NCBI GenBank assembly: GCA_910584245.1 | Contig: CAJTZF010000014.1 | Coordinates: 10,049-74,048 of the forward strand | Direction: 5' to 3' | Origin: an uncultured Eubacterium sp. | GTDB taxonomy: Bacteria; Bacillota; Clostridia; Lachnospirales; Lachnospiraceae | Length of the DNA: 64,000 bases | Shown: positions 34,716-43,496 of the stretch, piece by piece | Numbering within the stretch: position 1 is the first letter of the stretch | Layout of the letters: every line of letters begins with the position of its first letter | Notes under the pieces: model-generated | Database searches by the model: none | Seen by the model: the letters and a program-made list of their open reading frames with translations, nothing else | Told to the model about the DNA's origin: nothing | Position numbers and translations under genes: made by a program

Positions 34716-36509
34716 ATGAAAAGAGTAAAAGTTGAGAATAAGCAGGTTGCTAATCAATTTAGCATACATAATATTTGCAAAACAAGAGATATTTGCACCC
34801 TTATTTTTAAGCAAATTTTACTTTGTTTTGATTTTGTGTTTTGGAGTGTACTTTTTTTACGTTCTATGTTATGGCTTGTTGAAAGTAAAGCGGAGTTTTA
34901 TTATGTAGAGGTTTATTTTGGTATCATAGTAGGGGTTATGGCATTTGTGACATTTGGTCATAAATTATTTGACATATATATTGAACCGAGAATGAAATTA
35001 AGAGTGAACCACGATGTTTCAAAGATTTTTCTTGAAAAGATTATTACAAGTAAGATGGAGTACTTGGAACAGAAGGAACATTACGATAAATTTGTAAAGA
35101 TTGAGAATTTATCAATAAGTCGCGTATATGAGTTCATGGAGAGAATAGCCTTTTTTGTGGGGCATATGATTACTAGTTTATTGGTAGTGTTCATTTTGGG
35201 GAGCATAGATTTCAAAAGTATATTTGTTTTAATCATACCAATTGTCGGGAATGTATTTGTTCAAAAGAAATACTTTGATTTAAAATATATTTCTGAGTGT
35301 GAATATGAGAAAAGTAACGTGGGTAAGGAATATGTTAAAAGGTGCTTTTACTCAAAGGAGTATGCGGGGGAAATGCGAACGTCAAAAATTTACAAATCAT
35401 TGTTAGCCTCTTATGATGAGGCAACACATAAGGCAGTTGGAACGCATGTAAAATTTGGACGTAGAAGAGTTATTCTGTCATTTGGGACTGAATTATTAAA
35501 AAATAGAATTCCCTTTAGTTTGATCTTTTTTTATGCAGTGTATTGCGTTATGATACAAAAAAATGTGTCAGTAATTGATATTTCTGTGATTTTGATTGGA
35601 TTGGTTAATTTGAGTGATCGGATAGGGGTTTTAATTAATGCGATATCGGATGTAAGGGAGAGCAAAAAACACGTTGATGATTTTTTGGACTTTTTGAATA
35701 CTGAAATAAAGGAGAGTACGGGGTTAAGATGTTTAAAAAAGGAATTTAATCAATCCATTGCGATAAGGAATGTATCATTTGCTTATCCTGGTGAAGAGAT
35801 GGTTTTGCAGGATATTTCATTTACGCTAAATAAGGGTGAAAAAATTGCAATTGTAGGAGAAAATGGATCGGGAAAGACGACATTATTAAAGTTATTGCTT
35901 AGATTATATACGCCTGTAAAGGGAGATATATATATAGATGATATCAATGTTCAATCTTTAGATATTTACCAGTATCGTGAACTGTTTTCAGTTGTTCAAC
36001 AGGAATCGAAATTATTTGCATTTTCAATTGGCGAAAACATAGCGTGCAATAAAGTATATGATAGACAGACTGTGTTGAAGTCCTTAACATTAATTGGTTT
36101 AGATACTAAAATAGGTAAACTTGAGCATAGTGTTGAGGCTATGGTTTCTAAGGAGTTTGACGAATGTGGAGAAAATTTTTCAGGTGGGGAAGAAAGGAAA
36201 ATTTTGATTGCTAGAGCACTAATGAGAGAAGGGAGCATTGGAATATTTGATGAACCAATGGCTGCGTTGGATCCTTTTGCAGAAGAAGAATTAATGAAAG
36301 TAATGTTTGAATTCCCTGGACTGGATACGTCAATATTTGTATTACATCAATTGGCATATGCAAAATATGTGGATAAGATTATTGTCCTTGACAATGGAAA
36401 AATTATAGAACAAGGCAATCATAAGGAACTAATGAAAAATAAAGGTAAATACTATTTGATGTACACGAGACAGGCGGAATGCTATCTAGAGCAAACGATT
36501 GGCGAATAG
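34716..36509 (+). CDS. ABC exporter half (membrane + ATPase), first
   Basis: 597 residues: six-helix exporter membrane domain (about 1-330) and a C-terminal ATPase with Walker A GENGSGKTTLLK (about 383), signature FSGGEERK and Walker B IGIFDEPMAALDP. It precedes a second half-transporter gene by 9 bases, so they likely form a heterodimer that exports the cluster's product. The start at 34716 has GGTGATG upstream; ATG 34701, overlapping the previous stop, is also possible. Confidence 0.9.
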   Translation: MKRVKVENKQVANQFSIHNICKTRDICTLIFKQILLCFDFVFWSVLFLRSMLWLVESKAEFYYVEVYFGIIVGVMAFVTFGHKLFDIYIEPRMKLRVNHDVSKIFLEKIITSKMEYLEQKEHYDKFVKIENLSISRVYEFMERIAFFVGHMITSLLVVFILGSIDFKSIFVLIIPIVGNVFVQKKYFDLKYISECEYEKSNVGKEYVKRCFYSKEYAGEMRTSKIYKSLLASYDEATHKAVGTHVKFGRRRVILSFGTELLKNRIPFSLIFFYAVYCVMIQKNVSVIDISVILIGLVNLSDRIGVLINAISDVRESKKHVDDFLDFLNTEIKESTGLRCLKKEFNQSIAIRNVSFAYPGEEMVLQDISFTLNKGEKIAIVGENGSGKTTLLKLLLRLYTPVKGDIYIDDINVQSLDIYQYRELFSVVQQESKLFAFSIGENIACNKVYDRQTVLKSLTLIGLDTKIGKLEHSVEAMVSKEFDECGENFSGGEERKILIARALMREGSIGIFDEPMAALDPFAEEELMKVMFEFPGLDTSIFVLHQLAYAKYVDKIIVLDNGKIIEQGNHKELMKNKGKYYLMYTRQAECYLEQTIGE

Positions 36510-36518
36510 AGGTGATAA

Positions 36519-38288
36519 ATGATGAAAATAGGAAAAAGTATATTACTATATAAAAAGGTTCTTGGGTATATGATGGAAGCGTCACCGGTATATTGTGTTC
36601 TTCGCTTGGTGTTTGTGATTTTACAAAGGATTAGTTTTGTTTTGCTGTTGCAGTTTTCTATATTATGGGTAACAAATTTAATAGAAAGCGGCCATAATTT
36701 TTATGATGTCGTTCGAATAGTAATAGGTGTATTTTTGTTTTCAGTAGTAATCACATTTTTTGAACGGTTATTATATGATAAGCAGACATTAATTGTGAGA
36801 GAGAGAATAATACAAGTAGTGCAAAAACAAATTTTCTCCCAGATGCGTCAGATGCCGTACAAAGCATATGATGATAATGATATGTATGTAAAAGTGTATC
36901 GATGTATTAGCAGCGGGGAAACGGAGGTATTTGAATCTTATGAATCCCTTTTAGATTTACTTGCTAATATGACAAGTTCAATAGTGCTTAGTTATTTGTT
37001 TTTTGAACTTTCAATTCCTGCGTTATGTATTATTTTTTTGGTTTTTGTCTTGTCTATTGTGAATAATCAGAAGATAAGTAAAATCGAGTTTTCCTATAAT
37101 AAAGATAAGTTAAATTATGACAGAAAGTTTTCCTATTTGCAAAAACTTTTTTACTTGCCAGAGTATATAAGCGAAATAAAAGTACAAAATGCCCAAAATA
37201 TGATTTTAAGTAAGATGGATGACATTTATTCTGAACATAATAAGTTGATAAAGTATATGTGTACACCTTTTGTTATACATAAGTCTATAATTCCTTTTTT
37301 GGTCGAGTTTGTTTTGGGAAATATTTGTTTATACTGTATATTAATATATCAAGTAATGGTTACCCGGACTTTGACGATCGGAGGGTTTTCCGCACTCTTT
37401 TTTTCCGTAAGTGCATTAAGGGGAAACTTATCTGCTGTATTGAATTCATTGTTAAATATTAGAGGTAAATTACTGCATTTAGATGAACTTTTTTCTTTTT
37501 TGAAAAAGGATCATTATGATATTCATCGAACGAAAGATATTCCTAATAATGATATTTCGGTGAAACATGTATCTTTTTCCTATAGTGGAACGAAAAAATA
37601 CGAGATTGATAATGTTACTCTTTCTATTCCTTTTGGAAAAAAGATTGCTATTGTAGGAACAAATGGAGCGGGTAAAACAACATTAATAAAATTAATAATC
37701 GGTCTTCTTGAGCCCCAAGACGGAGAAGTGTGCAGGGGCGGAAATAATATATTAGAATATGATAAGGACAATTATTATAATTCTTTTTTCATTTCATACC
37801 AGGATAGTAATATATATGCAGTTCCGGTTTATAATAATGTGAGTATGGACATAACATATGATGAAAGAAGAGTGAAAGAGTGTCTGTTACAAGCGGGCAT
37901 GAAAGATGGTGAAATCACGGATCTTGGATTAAGTATTTCAAAAGAAATAACAGAAGATGGAGTTGTTATTTCCAAAGGTCAGAAACAAAAGATTGCGTTG
38001 GCAAGGGCACTTTATAGTGATTCAAAGTATATTATTATGGATGAACCATCTTCCGCAATGGATCCGAATGCTGAAGATAATTTGAGACAAATATTATTAC
38101 GATATAAAGGAAAGAAAACTATCATTATTATTTCGCATCGGTTAACAACGACAATGGACTCAGATTATATTTATGTTATGGATAGAGGGCATATTGTTGA
38201 GGAAGGAACCCATTATAATCTTATGAGGCAAAATGGGCTTTATCAGCAGATGTTTGAGTTGCAAGCAAAGAAGTATAAAGACGGGTAA
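36519..38288 (+). CDS. ABC exporter half (membrane + ATPase), second
   Basis: 589 residues with the same layout as the preceding gene: membrane domain, then Walker A GTNGAGKTTLIKL and Walker B YIIMDEPSSAMDP. The signature motif is degenerate (VISKGQKQK instead of LSGGQ), which in heterodimeric exporters often marks an asymmetric nucleotide site. GAGGTGAT precedes the start. Together with the first half it is the obvious export route for the product of this block. Confidence 0.9.
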   Translation: MMKIGKSILLYKKVLGYMMEASPVYCVLRLVFVILQRISFVLLLQFSILWVTNLIESGHNFYDVVRIVIGVFLFSVVITFFERLLYDKQTLIVRERIIQVVQKQIFSQMRQMPYKAYDDNDMYVKVYRCISSGETEVFESYESLLDLLANMTSSIVLSYLFFELSIPALCIIFLVFVLSIVNNQKISKIEFSYNKDKLNYDRKFSYLQKLFYLPEYISEIKVQNAQNMILSKMDDIYSEHNKLIKYMCTPFVIHKSIIPFLVEFVLGNICLYCILIYQVMVTRTLTIGGFSALFFSVSALRGNLSAVLNSLLNIRGKLLHLDELFSFLKKDHYDIHRTKDIPNNDISVKHVSFSYSGTKKYEIDNVTLSIPFGKKIAIVGTNGAGKTTLIKLIIGLLEPQDGEVCRGGNNILEYDKDNYYNSFFISYQDSNIYAVPVYNNVSMDITYDERRVKECLLQAGMKDGEITDLGLSISKEITEDGVVISKGQKQKIALARALYSDSKYIIMDEPSSAMDPNAEDNLRQILLRYKGKKTIIIISHRLTTTMDSDYIYVMDRGHIVEEGTHYNLMRQNGLYQQMFELQAKKYKDG

Positions 38289-38383
38289 CGGGAACATAAA
38301 TAATATGTTTGGGAAGATATAACAATTTTTGTAGAAGGGGATAAGTCTATCTTATATATGTGTAACATAGACAATGGTGATTT

Positions 38384-39340
38384 ATGGAAGGAAATATATT
38401 AACAGAAACATACGAGAAAGACAAATTGTTTACTGATGAAAGTGAATTAAATTGTGTTCAGGCCTGTTTGTGTGATATTGCACGACGGTTTCGTCAACCG
38501 TATGAAAGTATTTTTGTAGGACTTTGGAAATTTGAAATAACCAAAAAGGTAAGCTTGGGGAAGGAGTATGATGATAGTTTTCGTGAATTAAACGAGAAAA
38601 TGATGAATAACTTGGTTAAATATACGGATGTATGTTATAAGGTTACATCAGTTGAGGAAATAAGAAATGAGTATAAGGGAGAGGGACATATTATTCTAGT
38701 GGAGTTTGATACATATGATTGCCCGTGGTCGCCAGGATATCTTTGGAAGCATTTTACATATTACATTGTTATTATCGGAAGAGAGAATGAAAAGTATGTT
38801 GCATACAGTCCTTATGATAATATATCCAATATTTTTATAACTAACGATTTGCTATGTAAAGCGTTAAAGGTATATGATTTTTTTGGCAGAAAAGATAGTG
38901 CCACCAAGTTGACAGCAAATGAAATTTTTACTCAGATTCAGGAATCAACAAGAAATCGGGTTATTTTTGATGAAATGAGGGAATTTGCTCAGAAGATAGC
39001 AGAAATCAAGGATATCCGGCAGATAGTTACGGCTGAAAAGTTAGAAGATAACTTGTATGTCATGCGATTTGCATATTTTGCGAAGTGCAGATATTGTATT
39101 TCATTAATGTTTAAACAATATATGCCTGATGGGGTGATTATTGATTTATTTCGTAAAAGTAGTGATTTATGGGGAAAAATGAAGTATACATTTATCCGTG
39201 CAATATTAACTTCTAATATTGCAATTATTAAGAAGGGAGTACATCAATTGCAAGAGGCGATTCAGTGTGAAGAAAATGCGTATAGTAGAATTAAAAGGCA
39301 GTCACATGAATTTTTTGAGCAAGACCAGGTGGTAGAATGA
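38384..39340 (+). CDS. BtrH-like (cysteine-protease-fold) acyltransferase candidate
   Basis: 318 residues. The N-terminal half resembles the BtrH_N family: ELNCVQACLCDIARRF with a candidate nucleophile Cys24, then LWKHFTYYIVIIGREN with His123, and VAYSPYDN with an acidic third member near 145. In butirosin biosynthesis BtrH moves the acyl chain from the carrier protein BtrI to the aminoglycoside; a similar carrier-to-acceptor transfer using the ACP at 29371 would fit. The C-terminal helical part is not recognised. Its stop overlaps the start of a broken SDR gene (ATGA at 39337-39340). Assignment is by motif pattern and moderate. Confidence 0.55.
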   Translation: MEGNILTETYEKDKLFTDESELNCVQACLCDIARRFRQPYESIFVGLWKFEITKKVSLGKEYDDSFRELNEKMMNNLVKYTDVCYKVTSVEEIRNEYKGEGHIILVEFDTYDCPWSPGYLWKHFTYYIVIIGRENEKYVAYSPYDNISNIFITNDLLCKALKVYDFFGRKDSATKLTANEIFTQIQESTRNRVIFDEMREFAQKIAEIKDIRQIVTAEKLEDNLYVMRFAYFAKCRYCISLMFKQYMPDGVIIDLFRKSSDLWGKMKYTFIRAILTSNIAIIKKGVHQLQEAIQCEENAYSRIKRQSHEFFEQDQVVE

Positions 39341-39444
39341 ATAGCAATTCGGATAAAAAAGTTGTTTTAATAACGGGGTCGGGCAGGGGAATCGGAAGGG
39401 AGCTGTCAAAGGAGTTTTTTATGTTCAAAAAACAAGGGGAGTAA
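39337..39444 (+). pseudogene. Truncated short-chain dehydrogenase/reductase, N-terminal remnant
   Basis: The frame overlaps the BtrH-like stop (ATGA) and reads 35 residues including KKVVLITGSGRGIGREL, the SDR TGxxxGIG cofactor loop, then stops at 39442-39444. The rest of the roughly 240-residue enzyme is absent in all frames downstream. The coupling to the gene before it suggests it was once a cluster gene whose remainder was deleted. The break marks a rearrangement point between the biosynthetic operon and the small operon starting at 39554. Confidence 0.8.
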
Positions 39445-39476
39445 GCGGACAAGTTTTTTTCCTGGATTCCAGGATA

Positions 39477-39505
39477 TTGCAAACCCATAATGATTATGGT
39501 ATAAT
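39477..39505 (+). promoter_or_regulatory. Strong sigma-A promoter of the zinc-ribbon/AlkD-like genes
   Basis: TTGCAA (39477-39482) and a perfect TATAAT (39500-39505) are 17 bases apart, with TGG before the -10 box. This is the best promoter match in the block and gives the AlkD-like gene expression independent of the main operon. Confidence 0.65.
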
Positions 39506-39553
39506 TTGGTAGATAATATTGCTTTGTCTATAAAGAAAGGAGCTATTTATATT

Positions 39554-39805
39554 ATGAAAGAAGTTTGTCAAAGTTGTGGAATGGTACTAAGTAAGGAATT
39601 AATGGGGAAAAACGAGGATGGTACAACGAACGAAGATTATTGCCGTTATTGTTTCCCTAATGGAAAGTTTTCTAAAGACGAGACTCTTGAAGAAATGGTG
39701 GAGAGTTGTATACCATTTAGGGTTAATGATGGTGTGTATCCAAATGAAGAAGTTGCGAGGGAAAAGTTGTTGGTTGAACTTAAAGCATTAAAACGTTGGG
39801 CATAA
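39554..39805 (+). CDS. Small zinc-ribbon protein
   Basis: 83 residues with two CXXC pairs, VCQSCGMVL and YCRYCFPNG, typical of the putative zinc-ribbon family Zn_ribbon_2 (PF12674). Such small proteins are often found next to DNA-binding or AlkD-type genes; function unknown. ATG 39554 follows AAAGGAG. It is expressed from its own promoter and followed after 74 bases by the AlkD-like gene. Confidence 0.8.
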   Translation: MKEVCQSCGMVLSKELMGKNEDGTTNEDYCRYCFPNGKFSKDETLEEMVESCIPFRVNDGVYPNEEVAREKLLVELKALKRWA

Positions 39806-39879
39806 CAATAATATGATAAATTATGGCAAAGCAATATTTAATTAATTGTTATGAAATAAAAGGAATGGAGGGGAAAATT

Positions 39880-40539
39880 ATGAATAATTATGTACAACTT
39901 GTATATGAGGGACTAGGTGAAAAGACAAAAGAGAATGGATTAAAGACGGCTGATATTAGGAGATTATCTAATCGGTTGTTTCGTATGGAAAAGAATAGGA
40001 ATATAGAGGATGTTTTTTCTGTTTGTCATGCATTACTGGAAGAACGGAAATGGGAACTTGGGGTAGTTGCTTTTGATTGGGCAAGTCGAATGAAGGAACA
40101 ATACACAGTGGAAACATATGATATATTTTATAAATGGCTAATTGATTACGTCCGTGGCTGGGGTGACTGTGATGATTTTTGTACGCATGCATTTGGAGAG
40201 CTGATAAGAAAATATCCTTTCTTATTTGAAAAGATAGTTTCTTGGACAACATGTGAATTTTTTTGGGTGAGAAGAGCTTCAGCGGTTGTCTTGCTTCCAT
40301 GCATATGGCAGGAGGAGTATGCGGAGATAGAGCCATTTGTAATTTCAGATGCGTTAATGTATGACGATAATAAGCTTGTACTAAAGGGATATGGATGGAT
40401 GCTAAAAATATATGCAAGCAAAGAAGAGGAGCTTGTTTTTGATTATTTAATGAAAAATAAGGCTAATATGCCAAGGACATCATTTCGGTATGCAATGGAG
40501 AAGATGCCTCAAGATAAGAGAGAACTTTTGATGAAATAG
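39880..40539 (+). CDS. AlkD-family DNA alkylation repair protein
   Basis: 219 residues of the HEAT-like-repeat DNA glycosylase family. The region VRGWGDCDDFCTHAFGEL matches the AlkD WxxxD active-site block (Trp94 and Asp98 in place of Trp109 and Asp113 of the Bacillus cereus enzyme), followed by FFWVRRASAVVLL. AlkD-type enzymes release cationic or bulky alkylated bases. YtkR2, a homologue, gives self-resistance in yatakemycin producers. Placed at the end of a biosynthetic block whose first enzymes resemble a cyclopropanation pair, it is a candidate self-resistance gene. A general repair role cannot be excluded. ATG 39880 follows GGAATGGAGGGG. Confidence 0.85.
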   Translation: MNNYVQLVYEGLGEKTKENGLKTADIRRLSNRLFRMEKNRNIEDVFSVCHALLEERKWELGVVAFDWASRMKEQYTVETYDIFYKWLIDYVRGWGDCDDFCTHAFGELIRKYPFLFEKIVSWTTCEFFWVRRASAVVLLPCIWQEEYAEIEPFVISDALMYDDNKLVLKGYGWMLKIYASKEEELVFDYLMKNKANMPRTSFRYAMEKMPQDKRELLMK

Positions 40540-40573
40540 TTGCCATTATAGCAATGGAGAAGGTGATGAAGTT

Positions 40574-42457
40574 ATGGACGGCAATAGAGTAAAGTTAAGG
40601 AAACCGGATATTTCCAGCGAGGCGATTTTGGCTTATGCAATTGCGGGATTGCCTGATTCAATTTACAATAGTAGTTTTATTAATAATTATTTTTTTGATC
40701 TGGAATTTGATATGAAAGAGAAAGTGATACGGTTTTGTGATTACTATTCTATGTTATGTAATGACTATATATTTGAAAAGAGATATGATGAGTTCCCACT
40801 GTTTGGGACTAAGAAAGTGCATAGGGATTTGGAGCAATATATTAGAAAGTATTTAGACGAAAATTACTTTATTATTATTAATTGGAGAGAAGACGTTATA
40901 TTTAATGATGTTATCTATCAGAATAGAGGGATGCTATATGCCTATGATGAAATTACTGAAAAATTTCAGCTTGCAATGTGTACAAAGGATGGGCAATGGG
41001 TAACTAAAGAAGTTTTGCGAAATGACATTTGTAATTGGATTATTACAGGGGAGATCAAGAAAAAGGAAATATGTTTTTTTGAGCTTATTCGAAATAATCA
41101 AGATATTGAGAAATTACATTTTTCGTATAATAATTTTGTGTTTACGATATTTAAGCTGAGGGAAAAGTTTGAACAAGTTAATATTTTGGAATATGGGGAG
41201 GGACCCGAATTATATGCTACCATACGTGAATGGCTGTATATAATGAAAAAGCGAATAGATTTTTTACATAAAAGATATGGGATAGAATCGGCACAAATCT
41301 TATGGAAGATAAAGGATGGGATAGAAAGGCTTCAAAAAGCGAATGTGTCTGTTACGGAACCGGCGGGAACATTGCTTACGCTATGTAAAGACGTTGTAGA
41401 ATTATTATATCATCAACTCGGCTGCGGAAATCAAGAAAATAATTTAGTAGTTTTCAAAAAATGTATGAACACAAAGGGGTTATTGAGAAAACGTCAACTA
41501 AAGAATATCGACCCGCCAATCCGCACATATTTAGGTGATGCATTTTGCCACAGTATTATTGGGGATATTGCGTTTGATTCCGGTTGGATTTTTGATAAAT
41601 ATATTTTTTTAGAATATACAAAAAGTGATGGCCAGATAAAATTTGCCGATTATGATTATTATGATTTCGTACATGGAGAGGGGGTCTTTGTAAAAGGATA
41701 TGCATCGATTCCTTTAGCCGGGTGTTGCTATGATAAGGTGATTTCCTTAGTTGTGGAATTGATCGATAGAGGGGAGTATTTTTTTTCATTTTGGGATGAG
41801 GGAATTATTATAAAATTTTTGAATCCTAAAGCTAACTATTATCAAAATTATCACGGGTGCTTTGTGTATGGATATGATGGGATTAATAAAAATTTTCTAA
41901 TGCACGGGTATTTTGATAATATATGGAGACGGATAGAAATACCGTTTGAAGTTTTTTTCCAAGCTATCAATAGCATTATAATACAAAAACAAGAGTTTGA
42001 TTTTTGTAGTTATACGTTAATAGAACATTATAATTGGATACCGAATCATAGTGCGATAGTTGAAAAGTTAAATCAATTTATTAGCAATTCTGTTGAACAA
42101 AAACATTCAGGCTCCGTTTATAATTTAGAAGGATGCAAGGAATACTGGGGAAATGTTTTAACAAATCTGGATAACTATATTCATTTTCCATCTATTTATT
42201 GCATGAATGAACATAATTTGATTATGCAAAAGCGAATGGAATATATGCATAGCCAGGGTATGATTACTAATCATTTGGAAATTATTGAACTATTAAAAGA
42301 ATTGGAAAAGACATTTAATATGATGGCTGTAAGCGCAACATATTATAACATGGCAAAGAAAGATTCGAGCATCAATAAGTTGAGGGACAAATCTCGTAAA
42401 CAATTGGAATTACAAATAAGAGTATATGATTTAATAAAACGAAGCATTCGTTATTAA
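40574..42457 (+). CDS. Large unrecognised protein with a duplicated BtrH-like/peptidase-like fold
   Basis: 627 residues with two similar halves. Each half has a short YFF/YFI strand, an acidic Asp/Glu, then YQNRGMLYAYDE (first half) or YQNYHGCFVYGYDG (second half), as in the His-Gly-tyrosine strand of BtrH and C39-type folds. The first half has lost the His. I see no convincing nucleophile Cys in either half, so it may be a scaffold or a degenerate acyltransferase or peptidase. The C-terminal 120 residues are helical. It lies in the AlkD-like transcript, before a terminator, and shares the AT-rich codon use of the cluster. Function unknown. Confidence 0.5.
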   Translation: MDGNRVKLRKPDISSEAILAYAIAGLPDSIYNSSFINNYFFDLEFDMKEKVIRFCDYYSMLCNDYIFEKRYDEFPLFGTKKVHRDLEQYIRKYLDENYFIIINWREDVIFNDVIYQNRGMLYAYDEITEKFQLAMCTKDGQWVTKEVLRNDICNWIITGEIKKKEICFFELIRNNQDIEKLHFSYNNFVFTIFKLREKFEQVNILEYGEGPELYATIREWLYIMKKRIDFLHKRYGIESAQILWKIKDGIERLQKANVSVTEPAGTLLTLCKDVVELLYHQLGCGNQENNLVVFKKCMNTKGLLRKRQLKNIDPPIRTYLGDAFCHSIIGDIAFDSGWIFDKYIFLEYTKSDGQIKFADYDYYDFVHGEGVFVKGYASIPLAGCCYDKVISLVVELIDRGEYFFSFWDEGIIIKFLNPKANYYQNYHGCFVYGYDGINKNFLMHGYFDNIWRRIEIPFEVFFQAINSIIIQKQEFDFCSYTLIEHYNWIPNHSAIVEKLNQFISNSVEQKHSGSVYNLEGCKEYWGNVLTNLDNYIHFPSIYCMNEHNLIMQKRMEYMHSQGMITNHLEIIELLKELEKTFNMMAVSATYYNMAKKDSSINKLRDKSRKQLELQIRVYDLIKRSIRY

Positions 42458-42477
42458 TGAGAAATAATATTTGGAAT

Positions 42478-42530
42478 AAAGGTTGTAGGCTAAGAAGCGT
42501 GATATTCAAAGCCTATAACCTTTATTTTTT
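42478..42530 (+). terminator. Intrinsic terminator at the right edge of the accessory block
   Basis: AAAGGTTGTAGGCT (42478-42491) pairs with AGCCTATAACCTTT (42510-42523), one G-U, followed by ATTTTTTG. It closes the AT-rich block before nagB, which reads toward it. Confidence 0.88.
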
Positions 42531-42625
42531 GTAATTCCTATATTTAGCCCGGCGGAAAAAACGGGGTAATTGTCTTACAGGGCGGATAAACCAGGGGAGG
42601 TATGGTTCATTGCGGAGCGGCATGT

Positions 42626-43351
42626 TTACATCTGTGACAATGCCGCCTCGTCTGCTACAATAACGACGTCTGTGTGGAGCTGTAGGACCGAAGCGGGTAC
42701 GTCGGGGGTGATGGGGCCGCGTATTACCTGTCTGAGTATTTCAGCCTTATCTTCACCGCTTACGACGACGACGATTTTTTTTGCCTGCATGATACTGCGG
42801 ATGCCCATCGTATATGCCTGCCGGGGAACATCGGCTTCCGAGGAAAAGAACCGTTTATTCGCCTCAATAGTACTCGGGGCGAGGTCTACGCAGTGGGTGC
42901 CGCGGGGAAATACATGGGAGGGTTCATTAAACCCGATATGTCCATTGTGCCCAAGCCCAAGGAGCTGCAAATCTATGCCGCCGCTCTTTTCAATTATTCT
43001 GTCATAGTCCAGACATGCTTTTTCGGGGTCTGGTTCTAATCCATTTGGGACATACGTCCGCGCCTTGTCGATATTGACGTGGTTAAAAAGGTTCGTATTC
43101 ATGAAATAGCGGTAGCTCTGTTCGTTATCTGGGCCAAGTCCCCTGTATTCATCCAGGTTAATGCTGGATACTCTGGAAAAATCTAAATCCCCTTTTTTAT
43201 ACCAGTCAATTAATTGCTTATAAATTCCAACCGGTGAAGAACCGGTAGCTAGTCCAAGTACGCAGTTTGGTTTTAAGATTACTTGCGCACATATTATATT
43301 TGCCGCTTTCCGGCTTAATTCCTTATAATTTTTTGCTCTGTATATAACCAT
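42626..43351 (-). CDS. nagB: Glucosamine-6-phosphate deaminase
   Basis: Converts glucosamine-6-phosphate to fructose-6-phosphate and ammonia, the last step that brings sialic acid and GlcNAc into glycolysis. 241 residues with LGLATGSSPVGIY, SSINLDEYRGLGPDNEQSY, LLGLGHNGHIGFNEP and PRGTHCVDLAPST, all typical of NagB. It is divergent from the nanE operon and shares the 145-base control region with it. Confidence 0.96.
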   Translation of the reverse strand: MVIYRAKNYKELSRKAANIICAQVILKPNCVLGLATGSSPVGIYKQLIDWYKKGDLDFSRVSSINLDEYRGLGPDNEQSYRYFMNTNLFNHVNIDKARTYVPNGLEPDPEKACLDYDRIIEKSGGIDLQLLGLGHNGHIGFNEPSHVFPRGTHCVDLAPSTIEANKRFFSSEADVPRQAYTMGIRSIMQAKKIVVVVSGEDKAEILRQVIRGPITPDVPASVLQLHTDVVIVADEAALSQM

Positions 43352-43496
43352 GTTTTTAATTCCTTTCTTTTGGCATTCACAATAGTAGTATTAGTAATGT
43401 CTTTTTTTATATAAGTTTATAAGTCAAATTTCAATAAAAATCATAAAAGTTGGAGACACTTTGAATGACGGATAGAAAAAAGGAGGAAAAAAACAA
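43352..43496. promoter_or_regulatory. Divergent control region nagB/nanE
   Basis: The 145 bases hold the ribosome binding sites of both genes (AAAGGAATT for nagB, AAAAGGAGG for nanE) and an AT-rich centre where both promoters must lie. I found no clear cre or palindromic operator that I can support, though joint control by a sugar-phosphate-responsive regulator would fit. Confidence 0.5.

Noticed and set aside
17936..42530. Integrative element or transposon carrying the cluster
   Set aside because: The block is compositionally foreign, but I found no integrase, transposase, or flanking direct repeats that I can support, so only acquisition in general is suggested.
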